This document shows positions 9,333 through 18,473 of a stretch of 64,000 bases of DNA, in pieces. Origin of the DNA: Mycobacterium sp. SMC-4 (lineage in GTDB: Bacteria > Actinomycetota > Actinomycetes > Mycobacteriales > Mycobacteriaceae). The translations under genes were made by a program, and so were the position numbers. Location of the stretch: the NCBI RefSeq assembly GCF_025263265.1, contig NZ_CP079869.1:4216001-4280000 (forward strand), read 5' to 3'. Below the pieces are notes generated by a model. It worked only from the letters and a program-made list of their open reading frames with translations, had not been told where the DNA came from and did no database searches. Within the stretch, counting starts at the first letter, position 1. The number at the start of each line of letters is the position of its first letter.

Positions 9333-11813
9333 ATGGGGCGCGAGCAGTACGTCGGCAGGGTCGGAGCACTGGCGGTGGCGCTGGGCATCGGATGCGCGCT
9401 GGCGGCAATGCCGGGGCAGGCGTGGGCTCAGCCCGACACCTCCAGATCAATTGACGCGAAGAATAATTCGTCAAGCCGTGCGGATTCACGCACCTCCGAC
9501 TCGACAGCAAGATCGAGTGCACGCTCGAAAAGCACTGCTGAGAAAGAGAACAACGCTTCGACAGCTGATCCAGCTGACTCCACAGAACTCCCCACGCAGA
9601 GACGAAGCGCCAAGCGCACCGTAGCCAAAGAACTCCGAGATGCCCAGCAATCCGTCACGCCGGACCGCGGCCCGGAGCAGCGGTCACAACAAGAATCGTT
9701 TGTCCGCAACGAAACCGACCCCGCCCCGGAGAGCACGCCACCCCGCGATGACGACGCCACACCTGCCTCCACAACCCCCGCTGAGGTAGCACCGACCGTC
9801 TCCGAACCAGCGACAGCCGTCATCGAGTTGGGGGCACCTGCCCACAATGAACCGGAAACCGCAGCGCCCGCCACAGAAACCACAGCAACCTCAGGGCCGG
9901 GATCCACGCTGGCGACGGTGGTCCAGTCGCTGTTCTCGCCAACGTTAGCCACGCAGGCAGACAATTCGCCCGAATCCCCCGCAGCGTCACCGTTGCTGTG
10001 GACTCTGGCCGCCTATGCCCGCCGCGAACTCGGCGAGCACACGATCCACGACCGCCGGGCGGCAGCCTCGACCTCGCAGGTCGCTGCCATGCAGGCGGTC
10101 GTGGCATCGACGACGGTTCCCGGCGACGCCACGGCGTCTCCGATCGTCGCCGGGGACGGCACCGTCTACCAGGTCAGCGACAGCATCTACAGTCGCGTCA
10201 CCAGCGTGACCATCCTCGACAGCTCCGGCCAGGTGACCGCTGCCAGTCCCGAGATCCGGGGAACATTGGCGCGCGCGGTGGCCCGGCCCGACGGCTCCCT
10301 CGTCGTGATGACGCTGGGCACTCTGACGACCACCGTTTCGGTCGTCAACAGCGAGGGCAAGGTGACCAGGGTGGGCACAGTGCTGGGTCAGGTGTACACC
10401 CCGGTGACGGTGGGCTCCGACGGTGCGTTGTACTTCCGCACGTCTGTCACCAATATCTTCAATCCCATCGGCGGGGCCGTCGGCTACCGCACCCACCAGA
10501 TCACTGCGCGCAACTTCGTCCGGACCTTCTCGCACAACACCGACTACGCCGTGGGTTCCGATGGAACCGCCTACCTCGTGTCGTCGAACTACGGGTTCTC
10601 GAACCTGCGCGTCATCCCCTCGGGCGGATTCGCCCGGCTCACCCCGCTGCCGTTCGGCGTCGACCCGAGCGCCCCGATCGTGGGCGAGGACGGGACAGGT
10701 TACGTCACTGTCGGAGTGCGTCCGTTCGGGGTCCAACAGACTCGGCTGTACACGGCCACCCGCGCCGCCACGACGGTGCGCACCATCACCGGTCTGCCCG
10801 GCGGCGTCGTGATCGGCACCGACGGCGTGTACCTGGAGACGTTCACCTACCCAGGATCGGCCGACGTCGGCACCGGCACGACATACATCTCCCGCATCAC
10901 CGCCACCAGCCTGAACACCTCTGACGCCATCGACGGTCGCATCGGCCAGTTCCAGGTGACCCGAGACGGAACCACGTACGCGCCGCTACGAGGTATCACT
11001 GTGAACAGCACTCCGGTGGCCGTTGTCGACAGTGACGGCACCGTCCGCACGCTGGATCTGCCGGGAACCGTGGTCGAAGCACAACGGACCATCCGCGACG
11101 GTGGATCGCAGAACGCCGAAGACCTCGGATACCTCACCTACCGGGCGCCCGGTGGCCAGGAGTACGTGGCCGTGCTGAACCCTGACGGCACCGTGCAACA
11201 GACCATCGAGTTACCCGAGGGCGCCACCGGCGGCTCGGTGTTCTTCAGCCCCGACGGCGCGCCGTTCCAGATGATCGAGCACCGAAACGCCCAGGGGCAG
11301 ATCATCGGTCGGCAGATCCTGGCACTGTCCACGACGACCTACACCGACGTCGTACCTGGCAGCAAGTTCACCGGCGTCGTCCACGACATCGTGTTCGGAC
11401 CCGACGGCACCGGTCACCTGCTGACCGGAAGTGCAACCGGGTTGCCGGGAAACCCGGTGAACCTCGACGTTCTGGCGTTCAACGCCGCCGGGGAAACCGT
11501 CGCCCGAGCCAGCGGCCTGACCAACCCGGCGACCACCTACGAAAACAACCCTGAGCGCCAGATCCTGACATTCGACCGCAACGGTGTCGCCTACGTTGTC
11601 CTCTACCGACACACCGACGAACCCGGCGTGTACGCGATCACCGCGACCGGTGCGCAGAAAGTCGCCGATTTGGACTATGTGTCGGGCCAGAGCGCCTTCC
11701 CTGCGGTGTTTGGCATTGACGGCACCGGATATGTGACGACGTCGCGATTGTTCAGTTACAACCCCAATGCCACCGCGACGATTACCACCTTTCCGCCGCT
11801 GGGCGCTCTGTAG
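9333..11813 (+). CDS. exported beta-propeller-like protein, copy 1
   Basis: An 826-residue exported protein. Residues 1-32 form a signal peptide (basic start, hydrophobic VGALAVALGIGCALAAM, cleavage after AWA). Residues about 33-225 are Ser/Thr/Glu/Ala/Pro-rich and disordered, ending in a block, SPLLWTLAAYARRELGEH, seen in other large mycobacterial exported proteins. From about residue 260 there are spaced DGTxY and GSDG motifs (DGTVYQV, DGALYFR, DGTAYLVSS, DGTGYVTV) typical of NHL/YVTN-type propeller blades. No catalytic residues are seen; binding of a ligand or wall component is plausible. The ATG at 9333 is used, not an upstream in-frame ATG, because it matches the start of copy 2 and has GAGCGGAGGG upstream. 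Confidence 0.75.
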   Translation: MGREQYVGRVGALAVALGIGCALAAMPGQAWAQPDTSRSIDAKNNSSSRADSRTSDSTARSSARSKSTAEKENNASTADPADSTELPTQRRSAKRTVAKELRDAQQSVTPDRGPEQRSQQESFVRNETDPAPESTPPRDDDATPASTTPAEVAPTVSEPATAVIELGAPAHNEPETAAPATETTATSGPGSTLATVVQSLFSPTLATQADNSPESPAASPLLWTLAAYARRELGEHTIHDRRAAASTSQVAAMQAVVASTTVPGDATASPIVAGDGTVYQVSDSIYSRVTSVTILDSSGQVTAASPEIRGTLARAVARPDGSLVVMTLGTLTTTVSVVNSEGKVTRVGTVLGQVYTPVTVGSDGALYFRTSVTNIFNPIGGAVGYRTHQITARNFVRTFSHNTDYAVGSDGTAYLVSSNYGFSNLRVIPSGGFARLTPLPFGVDPSAPIVGEDGTGYVTVGVRPFGVQQTRLYTATRAATTVRTITGLPGGVVIGTDGVYLETFTYPGSADVGTGTTYISRITATSLNTSDAIDGRIGQFQVTRDGTTYAPLRGITVNSTPVAVVDSDGTVRTLDLPGTVVEAQRTIRDGGSQNAEDLGYLTYRAPGGQEYVAVLNPDGTVQQTIELPEGATGGSVFFSPDGAPFQMIEHRNAQGQIIGRQILALSTTTYTDVVPGSKFTGVVHDIVFGPDGTGHLLTGSATGLPGNPVNLDVLAFNAAGETVARASGLTNPATTYENNPERQILTFDRNGVAYVVLYRHTDEPGVYAITATGAQKVADLDYVSGQSAFPAVFGIDGTGYVTTSRLFSYNPNATATITTFPPLGAL

Positions 11814-11822
11814 AGCCGCGGG

Positions 11823-11940
11823 TCAATCCCTCCCGCGCAGGATGGTCGCTTCGAGTAACCTCTGCGTTGCCCGCCCCGCCATCCTGCCGGCTGCGGTCGC
11901 TGCGCGCTCGAAAGCTCCAGGCGGCGTGGGTAATACCATC
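11823..11940 (-). pseudogene. 3' fragment of a MOSC gene
   Basis: The last 35-40 codons (ERAATAAGRMAGRATQRLL and a final ATILRGRD) match the C terminus of the intact MOSC protein at 14909-15895 with few changes. There is no MOSC domain attached. It lies directly downstream of propeller copy 1, as the intact gene lies downstream of copy 2, so it is a by-product of the tandem duplication. Confidence 0.8.
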
Positions 11941-12290
11941 ACCACATTCGGCGTGGCTCCCGCGTTGAGGAAATCCGGCACTGCGGTTTCAATCACGTCC
12001 CTCGGGAAGTCTTCATGGCTCGGCACGCCGGCACAGCCGGGGTGGGCGAAATGCGTCCGACCACACTCTGGAAATCCGACGAGCGGTATCCGCGAGGTGT
12101 CAGCCAATGACCAACCCGGGGATCGGCAAGATTGCACAACTCCACCTGGACGGCCACGCCCAATCTCGCGCAGGCGTCTTCGATCTCCTCAGGGATGCCT
12201 CGTCGGGAACACCGGCGAATCCCGGACCGACCACCTTGTTCATCGGTAGTCCGGCCCACCACCGCCGGCAGCAAGGAGCAGTCCGACCCA
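11941..12290 (-). pseudogene. degenerate GNAT acetyltransferase fragment
   Basis: Reading the minus strand in three shifting frames gives LPMNKVVGPGFAGVPDE, then EIEDACARLGVAVQVELCN followed by LADPRVGHWLTPRGYR and a DFQSVVGR segment, then HEDFPRDVIETAVPDF in the frame of the MOSC fragment. These are N-terminal segments of a known GNAT subfamily (NKV-GxGF, VQVEL-NLADP, GYR-FxNVxGR). At least two frameshifts and no intact reading frame show it is dead. The join to the MOSC tail marks the recombination point of the duplication. Confidence 0.55.
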
Positions 12291-12424
12291 CGTGCCTCGC
12301 TCCTTCGAATTTGCTCAGAGCCCACTCGGGGGTCCCCTCAATGCAAGGGAGTTCCCCCATTGCTCTTTTGCCGGGACTCCGACACTGTGACTAAGACGGG
12401 TTTCTCCAAGCGAGAGGGTGGGCG

Positions 12425-14899
12425 ATGGGACGCGAGCAGTACGTCGGCAGAGTCGGAGCACTGGCGGTGGCGCTGGGCATCGGATGCGCGCTGGCGGCAA
12501 TGCCGGGGCAGGCGTGGGCTCAGCCCGACACCTCCAGATCAATTGACGCGAAGAATAATTCGTCAAGCCGTGCGGATTCACGCACCTCCGACTCGACAGC
12601 AAGATCGAGTGCACGCTCGAAAAGCACTGCTGAGAAAGAGAACAACGCTTCGACAGCTGATCCAGCTGACGCCACAGAGCTCCCGTCGCAAAGGCGAAGC
12701 GCCAAGCGCACCGCGGCCAAAGAACTCCGAGATGCCCAGCAATCCGTCACGCCGGACCGCGGCCCGGAGCAGCGGTCACAACAAGAATCGTTTGTCCGCA
12801 ACGAAACCGACTCCGCCCCGGAAAGCGCGCCACCCACGCCACGCCACGCTGACGACGCCACACCCGTGTCCGAATCCCCCGCTGAGGTAGCACCGACCGT
12901 CTCCGAACCAGCGACAGCCGTCATCGAGTTGGGGGCACCTGCCCACAATGAACCGGAAACCGCAGCGCCCGCCACAGAAACCACAGCAACCTCAGGGCCG
13001 GGATCCACGCTGGCGACGGTGGTCCAGTCGCTGTTCTCGCCGACATTAGCCACACAGTCAGAGAACGCGCCCGAATCCCCTGCAGCGTCACCGTTGCTGT
13101 GGACTCTGGCCGCCTACGCGCGCCGCGAACTCGGTGAGCACACGATCCACGACCGCCGGGCGGCAGCCTCGACCTCGCACGCAGCGTCACCATCGGCCGC
13201 CATGCAGGCGGTCGTGGCATCGACGATCGTTCCCGGAACGACGAGGCAGTCTCCGATCATCGGCGCGGACGGCACCGTCTACCAAGTCACCAACAACGCC
13301 GATCGCGTCACCCGGGTCACCATCCTCGACAGCTCCGGCGAGGTGGTCACCAGCGCCGACATCAATGGAACATTGGCGCGCGCGGTGGCCCGGCCCGACG
13401 GCTCCCTCGTCGTGATGACGCTGGGCACTTACACCCTCACCACCAACGTCTCGGTCGTCAGCAGCGAGGGCAAGGTGACCAGGGTGGGCACAGTGCTGGG
13501 TCAGGTGTACACCCCAGTGACGGTGGGCTCCGACGGTGCGTTGTACTTCCGCACGTCGGTTCTCAACATCTTCAATCCCGTCGGGGGGTACACCGGCTAC
13601 CGGACCCACCAGATCACTGCGCGCAACTTCGTCCGGACCTTCTCGCACAACACCGACTACGCCGTGGGTTCCGATGGAACCGCCTACCTCGTGTCGTCGA
13701 ACTACGGGTTCTCGAACCTGCGCGTCATCCCCTCGGGCGGATTCGCCCGGCTCACCCCGCTGCCGTTCGGCGTCGACCCGAGCGCCCCGATCGTGGGCGA
13801 GGACGGAACGGGTTACGTCACTGTCGGAGTGCGTCCGTTCGGGGTCCAACAGACTCGGCTGTACACGGCCACGCGTACCAGCACGACGGCGCGCACCATC
13901 ACCGGTCTGCCCGGCGGCGTCGTGATCGGCACCGACGGCGTGTACCTGGAGACGTTCACCTACCCGGGATCGGCCGACGTCGGCACCGGCACGACATACA
14001 TCTCCCGCATCACCGCCACCAGCCTGAACACCTCTGACGCCATCGACGGTCGCATCGGCCAGTTCCAGGTGACCCGAGACGGAACCACGTACGCGCCGCT
14101 AAGGGGTCTCGCCGTCTCCAGCACTCCGGTGGCGGTCGTCGACAGTGACGGCACCGTCCGCACGCTGGATCTGCCGGGAACCGTGGTCGAAGCACAACGG
14201 ACCATCCGCGACGGTGGATCGCAGAACGCCGAGGACGTCGGGTACATCACTTACCGGGCAAATGGCCGGGAATACGTGGCGGTGCTGAATCCTGATGCCA
14301 CCGTGCAACGGACCATCGAGTTACCCGAGGGCGCCACCGGAGGTTCGGTGTTCTTCAGCCCGGACGGTACGGCATTTCAGCTGCTGGAACACCGAAATGC
14401 CCAGGGGCAGATCATCGGCCGACAGATCCTGGCGTTGGCAACGACGACCTATTCCGACGTCGTACCTGGCAGCAAGTTCACCTACGTGGTCCACGACGTC
14501 GTGTTCGGACCTGACGGCACCGGTCACCTGCTGACCGGTAGTGCAACCGGGTTGCCGGGAAACCCGTTGAACCTCGACGTTCTGTCGTTCAACGCGGCCG
14601 GGGAAACCGTCGCCCGAGCCAGCGGCCTGACCAACCCGGCGATCACCTACGAAAGCAACCCTGAGCGTCAGGTCCTGACGTTCGACCGCGACGGCATCGC
14701 CTATGTGGTACTCGACCGACGCACAGACGAGCCCGGCGTGTACGCGATCACCGCGACCGGCGCGCAGAAGGTGGCCGACCTCTCGAACCGAGCCGCGTGG
14801 CCAGCGACCTTCGGCTTGGATGGGACCGGGTATGTGGCGATGGCCGGCCCGGATGCCGCCACGACGGTGATCGTGTTCTCGCCGGTGGGCGCTCTCTGA
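12425..14899 (+). CDS. exported beta-propeller-like protein, copy 2
   Basis: An 824-residue paralogue of the protein at 9333-11813 with the same signal peptide (residues 1-32 identical), the same disordered Ser/Thr/Glu region and the same series of DGTxY blades. Differences cluster in the low-complexity region, the first propeller blades (for example APGTTRQ-type region near residues 265-300) and the last 40 residues, while the middle is nearly identical, as expected from gene conversion. GAGAGGGTGGG precedes the ATG. It ends 9 bases before the convergent MOSC gene. Confidence 0.75.
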   Translation: MGREQYVGRVGALAVALGIGCALAAMPGQAWAQPDTSRSIDAKNNSSSRADSRTSDSTARSSARSKSTAEKENNASTADPADATELPSQRRSAKRTAAKELRDAQQSVTPDRGPEQRSQQESFVRNETDSAPESAPPTPRHADDATPVSESPAEVAPTVSEPATAVIELGAPAHNEPETAAPATETTATSGPGSTLATVVQSLFSPTLATQSENAPESPAASPLLWTLAAYARRELGEHTIHDRRAAASTSHAASPSAAMQAVVASTIVPGTTRQSPIIGADGTVYQVTNNADRVTRVTILDSSGEVVTSADINGTLARAVARPDGSLVVMTLGTYTLTTNVSVVSSEGKVTRVGTVLGQVYTPVTVGSDGALYFRTSVLNIFNPVGGYTGYRTHQITARNFVRTFSHNTDYAVGSDGTAYLVSSNYGFSNLRVIPSGGFARLTPLPFGVDPSAPIVGEDGTGYVTVGVRPFGVQQTRLYTATRTSTTARTITGLPGGVVIGTDGVYLETFTYPGSADVGTGTTYISRITATSLNTSDAIDGRIGQFQVTRDGTTYAPLRGLAVSSTPVAVVDSDGTVRTLDLPGTVVEAQRTIRDGGSQNAEDVGYITYRANGREYVAVLNPDATVQRTIELPEGATGGSVFFSPDGTAFQLLEHRNAQGQIIGRQILALATTTYSDVVPGSKFTYVVHDVVFGPDGTGHLLTGSATGLPGNPLNLDVLSFNAAGETVARASGLTNPAITYESNPERQVLTFDRDGIAYVVLDRRTDEPGVYAITATGAQKVADLSNRAAWPATFGLDGTGYVAMAGPDAATTVIVFSPVGAL

Positions 14900-14908
14900 G
14901 CCGCCGGG

Positions 14909-15895
14909 TCAATCCTTCCGGCGCAGGATGGTCGCTTCGAGCAGCCTCTGCGTTGTCCGCGCGGCCATCCGGCCGGCTGCGGTCGCTGCGCGCTCGAAAG
15001 TCCGAGGCGGCGCAGGTAATACAACACTGACATCGTCTCCGACCGACACAGTGCCGGGCCTGGTGACGTCGGCGTACACGCCGAGGAAGCGGTTCGTGCG
15101 CTGGGCCAGTTGGCGGGTCAGTGACGTGTCGAGTTCGACCCCAGGCTGGGGGCGGGTGGGCACCACGCACCTGATCGTCGGGTTCGTCACCGCAAGCACC
15201 ACCGAGCCGAGACGCACCTGGCCACCGACCCAGGCCGCTTCGGGAAAGTAGCCGTCACCACCGATGTCGACGACGACGTTGGGCCGGAACCGACGGACGT
15301 CGTAGGGTTTCCCGTCCGGCGACAGGTTGCGCAGACTGGCGGTGCTGAGCACGTGCACCGGGCCGAGGTCGACGAATGCGCCGGGCGGCGTCGAGTAACG
15401 CGCCAGCGTCAGCATCTGACGCGTGGAGAATACGGAGGTATCGGGCAGGTCATCGGTATCGCCGAGACCGAAATCGCGCCGGACTTGGCCGGCGGAGAAG
15501 TTCGCCAGCGACGTCTGCACCGACATCCGGTGTGCGCTGGTGTCCTTCGGTGGCGGCAGCGCCACCAGCCGCATCTCACGGCCCACCAGTTCGCTCAGCG
15601 CGGTATCCACAGCGGGGTCGTCGCTGCTCAGCTCCCGACCATCCGGCAACGTGATGACCACCCCGGGGACGTTTCCGGGCCCCGCGTCCTGACCGGGTTC
15701 AGCGGCATACCGAGCCGAACACTGGAGCAGCACAGGAACCCGGCGTGCGGATGCGGTCACGCCCTTCTCGACATCGCGCACCGCCCACAGCCGATCGGCG
15801 TGTGCACCGCGCCCGTCCATGCGCAGCCGGTCCACCTGGCCGCCGCCCATCGACTTGACCGGGAAACGCCAGAGTGCAACGACTTTCATGTCCAC
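14909..15895 (-). CDS. MOSC domain-containing protein
   Basis: A 328-residue protein with an N-terminal MOSC beta-barrel (VVALWRFPVKSMGGGQVDRL at residues 4-23) and a C-terminal MOSC domain with RFRPNVVVD, the NPTIRCVVPTRPQPG segment holding the conserved Cys, and LGVYADV. MOSC proteins handle sulfur with molybdenum or PLP cofactors, for example in N-hydroxylated compound reduction; the substrate here is unknown. The C-terminal 45 residues are an extra helical tail whose 3' end is duplicated at 11823-11940. Start is an ATG. It is convergent with propeller copy 2. Confidence 0.85.
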   Translation of the reverse strand: MDMKVVALWRFPVKSMGGGQVDRLRMDGRGAHADRLWAVRDVEKGVTASARRVPVLLQCSARYAAEPGQDAGPGNVPGVVITLPDGRELSSDDPAVDTALSELVGREMRLVALPPPKDTSAHRMSVQTSLANFSAGQVRRDFGLGDTDDLPDTSVFSTRQMLTLARYSTPPGAFVDLGPVHVLSTASLRNLSPDGKPYDVRRFRPNVVVDIGGDGYFPEAAWVGGQVRLGSVVLAVTNPTIRCVVPTRPQPGVELDTSLTRQLAQRTNRFLGVYADVTRPGTVSVGDDVSVVLPAPPRTFERAATAAGRMAARTTQRLLEATILRRKD

Positions 15896-15960
15896 ATCCG
15901 CCTTCGCTCGTCACTGTGGACCACGATCGCACAGTCACACCGGCCAGTGCGGGACTACGG

Positions 15961-16746
15961 TCACGATGCCGCCAGCGAATTGCCCTCCCGCGACGTCGTC
16001 GCCCCGGAGCCGGCACGGATCCGGGGGCGCAGGCCGTAGTCGTCGGGACGCAGCGTCATGTCGGCGTAGCTGGCCAGGTCTTGTTCGGTTCCCAGGGTGA
16101 GCTCGACCGCCGTCTTGGCCTGGAATAGGGCGATCACCGCCTGCTGGTGGCGATCGGTACCCAAGGATGTGAGCGCCAGCGCGAGTTTCCGGTCGACGTA
16201 GTGCACCGACCGTTGCAGATCCGAATCAGCCGGCGGCGCCGGACGAGGATCGGTTCGCGTCACCCCATCGTCGGCACCCAGGCCGCTATACCACCGGTAC
16301 CCGAGAGCGCCAAGGATGCCGGCACACACCGGCACCACGAAGACAGTGCACAGCAGGGCGATGGAGTTGTCGAGCGCAACCGCACCGGCGACGCCGAGAA
16401 GCATCAGCGGACCGGTGACGATGAACAGCCGTCCCGCAGGTGGCACCGCGAGCAGACCGCGCCAGAGCTGACGAATGGCCCGCCCACCAGCCCGGGCAGC
16501 GCCGGCGACGAAGCCGGCGAGGGCGGCGACGGTCTTGACCGCGGCACGGCCCGCGTCGCCAAGGTGCTGGCGCGTGACCGGAGACTTCGGCATCGACCAC
16601 GACCGCGGCTGGGCCGGCGACGTGACCGGAGCCTCTGGTGCGGCCTCGGACGGGAGTTCGGCCTTGGCCGCATCGTTCGCGACGGGTGGGTCGGCCGGCG
16701 CCGCAGCCTCAGTTTCCGCTTCAGTCACATTTGTCTCAGCAGTCAC
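15961..16746 (-). CDS. conserved mycobacterial membrane protein
   Basis: A 261-residue protein of unknown function, starting at GTG (MTAETNVTEAE); an alternative GTG at 16815 would add 23 residues without family-like sequence. Residues about 1-55 are acidic and Ala/Pro-rich, cytoplasmic. Two hydrophobic segments follow (GRLFIVTGPLMLLGVAGAVA and LCTVFVVPVCAGILGALGY). The C-terminal 100 residues (HYVDRKLALALTSLGTDRHQ, FQAKTAVELTLG) look helical and soluble. It lies 65 bases downstream of MOSC and is divergent from the TetR gene. Confidence 0.55.
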   Translation of the reverse strand: MTAETNVTEAETEAAAPADPPVANDAAKAELPSEAAPEAPVTSPAQPRSWSMPKSPVTRQHLGDAGRAAVKTVAALAGFVAGAARAGGRAIRQLWRGLLAVPPAGRLFIVTGPLMLLGVAGAVALDNSIALLCTVFVVPVCAGILGALGYRWYSGLGADDGVTRTDPRPAPPADSDLQRSVHYVDRKLALALTSLGTDRHQQAVIALFQAKTAVELTLGTEQDLASYADMTLRPDDYGLRPRIRAGSGATTSREGNSLAAS

Positions 16747-16869
16747 ACTGGCATCATCGCGCACCTGCGGCCGATACTCACCCTGGCGCGCCGACGCCCA
16801 GGGCCGTTCTCGCACCCATCGCCCACCCGACTACAGCTTCTGACGGCGGACACCCGAGCGACTACCATC

Positions 16870-16885
16870 GAGAACGATAGTTCTC
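16870..16885. promoter_or_regulatory. TetR operator copy 1
   Basis: The palindrome GAGAACGATAGTTCTC lies 16 bases before the GTG start of the TetR gene, just upstream of its AAGGAGAC ribosome site. It matches two more copies in front of the downstream hydrolase gene, so it is the likely autoregulatory site. Confidence 0.75.
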
Positions 16886-16901
16886 GTCGAAGGAGACAGG
16901 C

Positions 16902-17459
16902 GTGGCTGACGAAACAGACAAGAGTCGGGTACTCGCCGCGGCGACCGAACTGTTCAACGAACGCGGCGTCCAAGCGGTGGGGATGGACGCGATCCGCGAC
17001 GCCGCCGGGATCCCGCTGAAACGGCTCTACTCCTACTTCCCATCCAAGGCCGCGCTCATCTCCGCGGTGCTGAAGCAGCGCGACCGCGCGACGCAACAGG
17101 CGATGGCCAACTTCGTCGAACAGCGCACCGACGACCCACGAGAACGGATCCTCGCGGTCTTCGACTATCTCGGCAGCTGGTTCGCCGAAACCGACTTCCG
17201 GGGCTGCATGTTCATCAACTCCGTTGGGGAGCTCGGCGGCACGTCGCCTGAGGTCCGACGGATCGCCCGGGCCAACAAGGTGGCGCTGCGCGACTACCTC
17301 GCCGACCTGGTGGCCGCAGCCGGACTGCCCTCCGCATACGCCGACGAGCTGGCCATCTTGGCCAACGGAGCGATTGTTGCCGCGACGATCTACGGCGACG
17401 GTCCAGAGGCGGCCGGCTCGGCCCGACACGCCGCGACGACGATCCTGGCGTCCGCCTAG
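16902..17459 (+). CDS. TetR/AcrR family transcriptional regulator
   Basis: A 185-residue repressor. Residues about 8-55 form the TetR helix-turn-helix (AATELFNERGVQAVGMDAI, IPLKRLYSYFPSKAALISAV), and the rest is the helical ligand domain containing a Cys (FRGCMF) typical of a TetR subgroup with hydrophobic effectors. The start is a GTG with AAGGAG 8 bases upstream. It probably represses itself and the epoxide-hydrolase-like gene 82 bases downstream through the three matching palindromes. Confidence 0.9.
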   Translation: MADETDKSRVLAAATELFNERGVQAVGMDAIRDAAGIPLKRLYSYFPSKAALISAVLKQRDRATQQAMANFVEQRTDDPRERILAVFDYLGSWFAETDFRGCMFINSVGELGGTSPEVRRIARANKVALRDYLADLVAAAGLPSAYADELAILANGAIVAATIYGDGPEAAGSARHAATTILASA

Positions 17460-17470
17460 CACTTGCGCGA

Positions 17471-17521
17471 AGAACGATCGTTCTCTACGCTTGGCTCCAC
17501 GCCGTAGAACGATCGTTCTCG
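17471..17521. promoter_or_regulatory. double TetR operator before the hydrolase gene
   Basis: Two copies of the perfect palindrome AGAACGATCGTTCT at 17471-17484 and 17507-17520 are centred 36 bases apart in the 82-base gap before the hydrolase gene. They share the half-site AGAACGAT with the site before the TetR gene. Confidence 0.8.
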
Positions 17522-17541
17522 GGCATTCAGGAGGAGCAGAC

Positions 17542-18414
17542 GTGACGGTTTTCGACACCCGGTACAAGACAACAACGGTCGACGGTTGGGAGGTGTTCTA
17601 CCGCGAAGCGGGCGATCCCGATAATCCGACGTTGGTGCTGCTGCACGGGTTCCCGAGCAGCTCGCACATGTACCGCAACCTCATCGCCGAACTGTCGGAC
17701 ACCTATCACCTGATCGCGCCCGACTATCTGGGCTTCGGGAACTCGGCAGCGCCTTCGGTCGAAGAATTCGAGTACAGCTTCGACGCGCTGGCCACCATCG
17801 TGACGGGATTGCTCGACCAACTGGGCGCGGACCGGTTCGCCATCTACGTCCAGGACTATGGCTCACCGATCGGACTGCGCATCGCCACCCGAGTCCCGGA
17901 GCGGGTGACCGCGCTGATCACCCAGAACGGCAACGCCTATGTCGAGGGGTTCACGCCCTTCTGGGACGTCCTGTTCGCCCACGCCAAGGATCGCGCCGCC
18001 AATGCCGCTGCCGCGCGGGAATTCTTGCAGCCGAAAGCGACTCACTGGCAATACACCCATGGCGTCCCTGCGCACCGGCTGGACCGCATCGCGCCGGAAA
18101 CGTGGCGACTCGACCAGACCGGGCTGGACCGGCCCGGTAATGCGGACATCCAATTGCAGCTCTTCTGGGACTACCAGTTCAATGTCGAAGCCTATCCAGC
18201 GTTCCAGCAGTACTTCCGCGACCATCAGCCACCGACCCTGGTGGTGTGGGGACGCAATGACGAGATCTTCGCCCCAGCAGGCGCCGAGGCCTTTCAACGC
18301 GATCTCCCCAATGCCCAGATCCACCTGCTCGATGCCGGGCACTTCGCGCTCGAAACACACGGCCCGGAGATCGCGGCGCTGATCCGTTCGTTCCTCGGCG
18401 AGTTGACCGCCTGA
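17542..18414 (+). CDS. alpha/beta hydrolase, epoxide hydrolase-like
   Basis: A 290-residue alpha/beta hydrolase. The nucleophile is Asp105 in VQDYGSP, as in epoxide hydrolases and haloalkane dehalogenases and not in esterases; the HGFP oxyanion motif is at 35-38, the likely acid is Asp240 (WGRNDEIF) and the base is His267 (AGHFALE). A helical cap lies between about residues 135 and 210. The GTG start at 17542 has GGAGGAG upstream; a much longer in-frame extension overlaps the TetR gene and is rejected. Control by the adjacent TetR protein suggests induction by a xenobiotic or lipid substrate. Confidence 0.85.
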   Translation: MTVFDTRYKTTTVDGWEVFYREAGDPDNPTLVLLHGFPSSSHMYRNLIAELSDTYHLIAPDYLGFGNSAAPSVEEFEYSFDALATIVTGLLDQLGADRFAIYVQDYGSPIGLRIATRVPERVTALITQNGNAYVEGFTPFWDVLFAHAKDRAANAAAAREFLQPKATHWQYTHGVPAHRLDRIAPETWRLDQTGLDRPGNADIQLQLFWDYQFNVEAYPAFQQYFRDHQPPTLVVWGRNDEIFAPAGAEAFQRDLPNAQIHLLDAGHFALETHGPEIAALIRSFLGELTA

Positions 18415-18473
18415 CTGATGATGGACCTTACTTCGCAGCCGTGATTGCGCAGCTGACGACAGGCCCAAGCTGG

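Larger units (their letters stand above)
9235..15010. repeat. tandem gene duplication (about 3.1 kb period)
   Basis: Two units, about 9235-11935 and 12320-15010, contain the propeller gene together with roughly 90 bases of its upstream region (shared TTCCCCCATTG and CTTTTGCCGG blocks) and the last 110 or so bases of the MOSC gene. Large coding stretches such as 10500-10740 and 13612-13852 are nearly identical. The second unit carries the intact MOSC gene and the first only its tail, so the first copy is the probable inserted duplicate. Confidence 0.8.
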
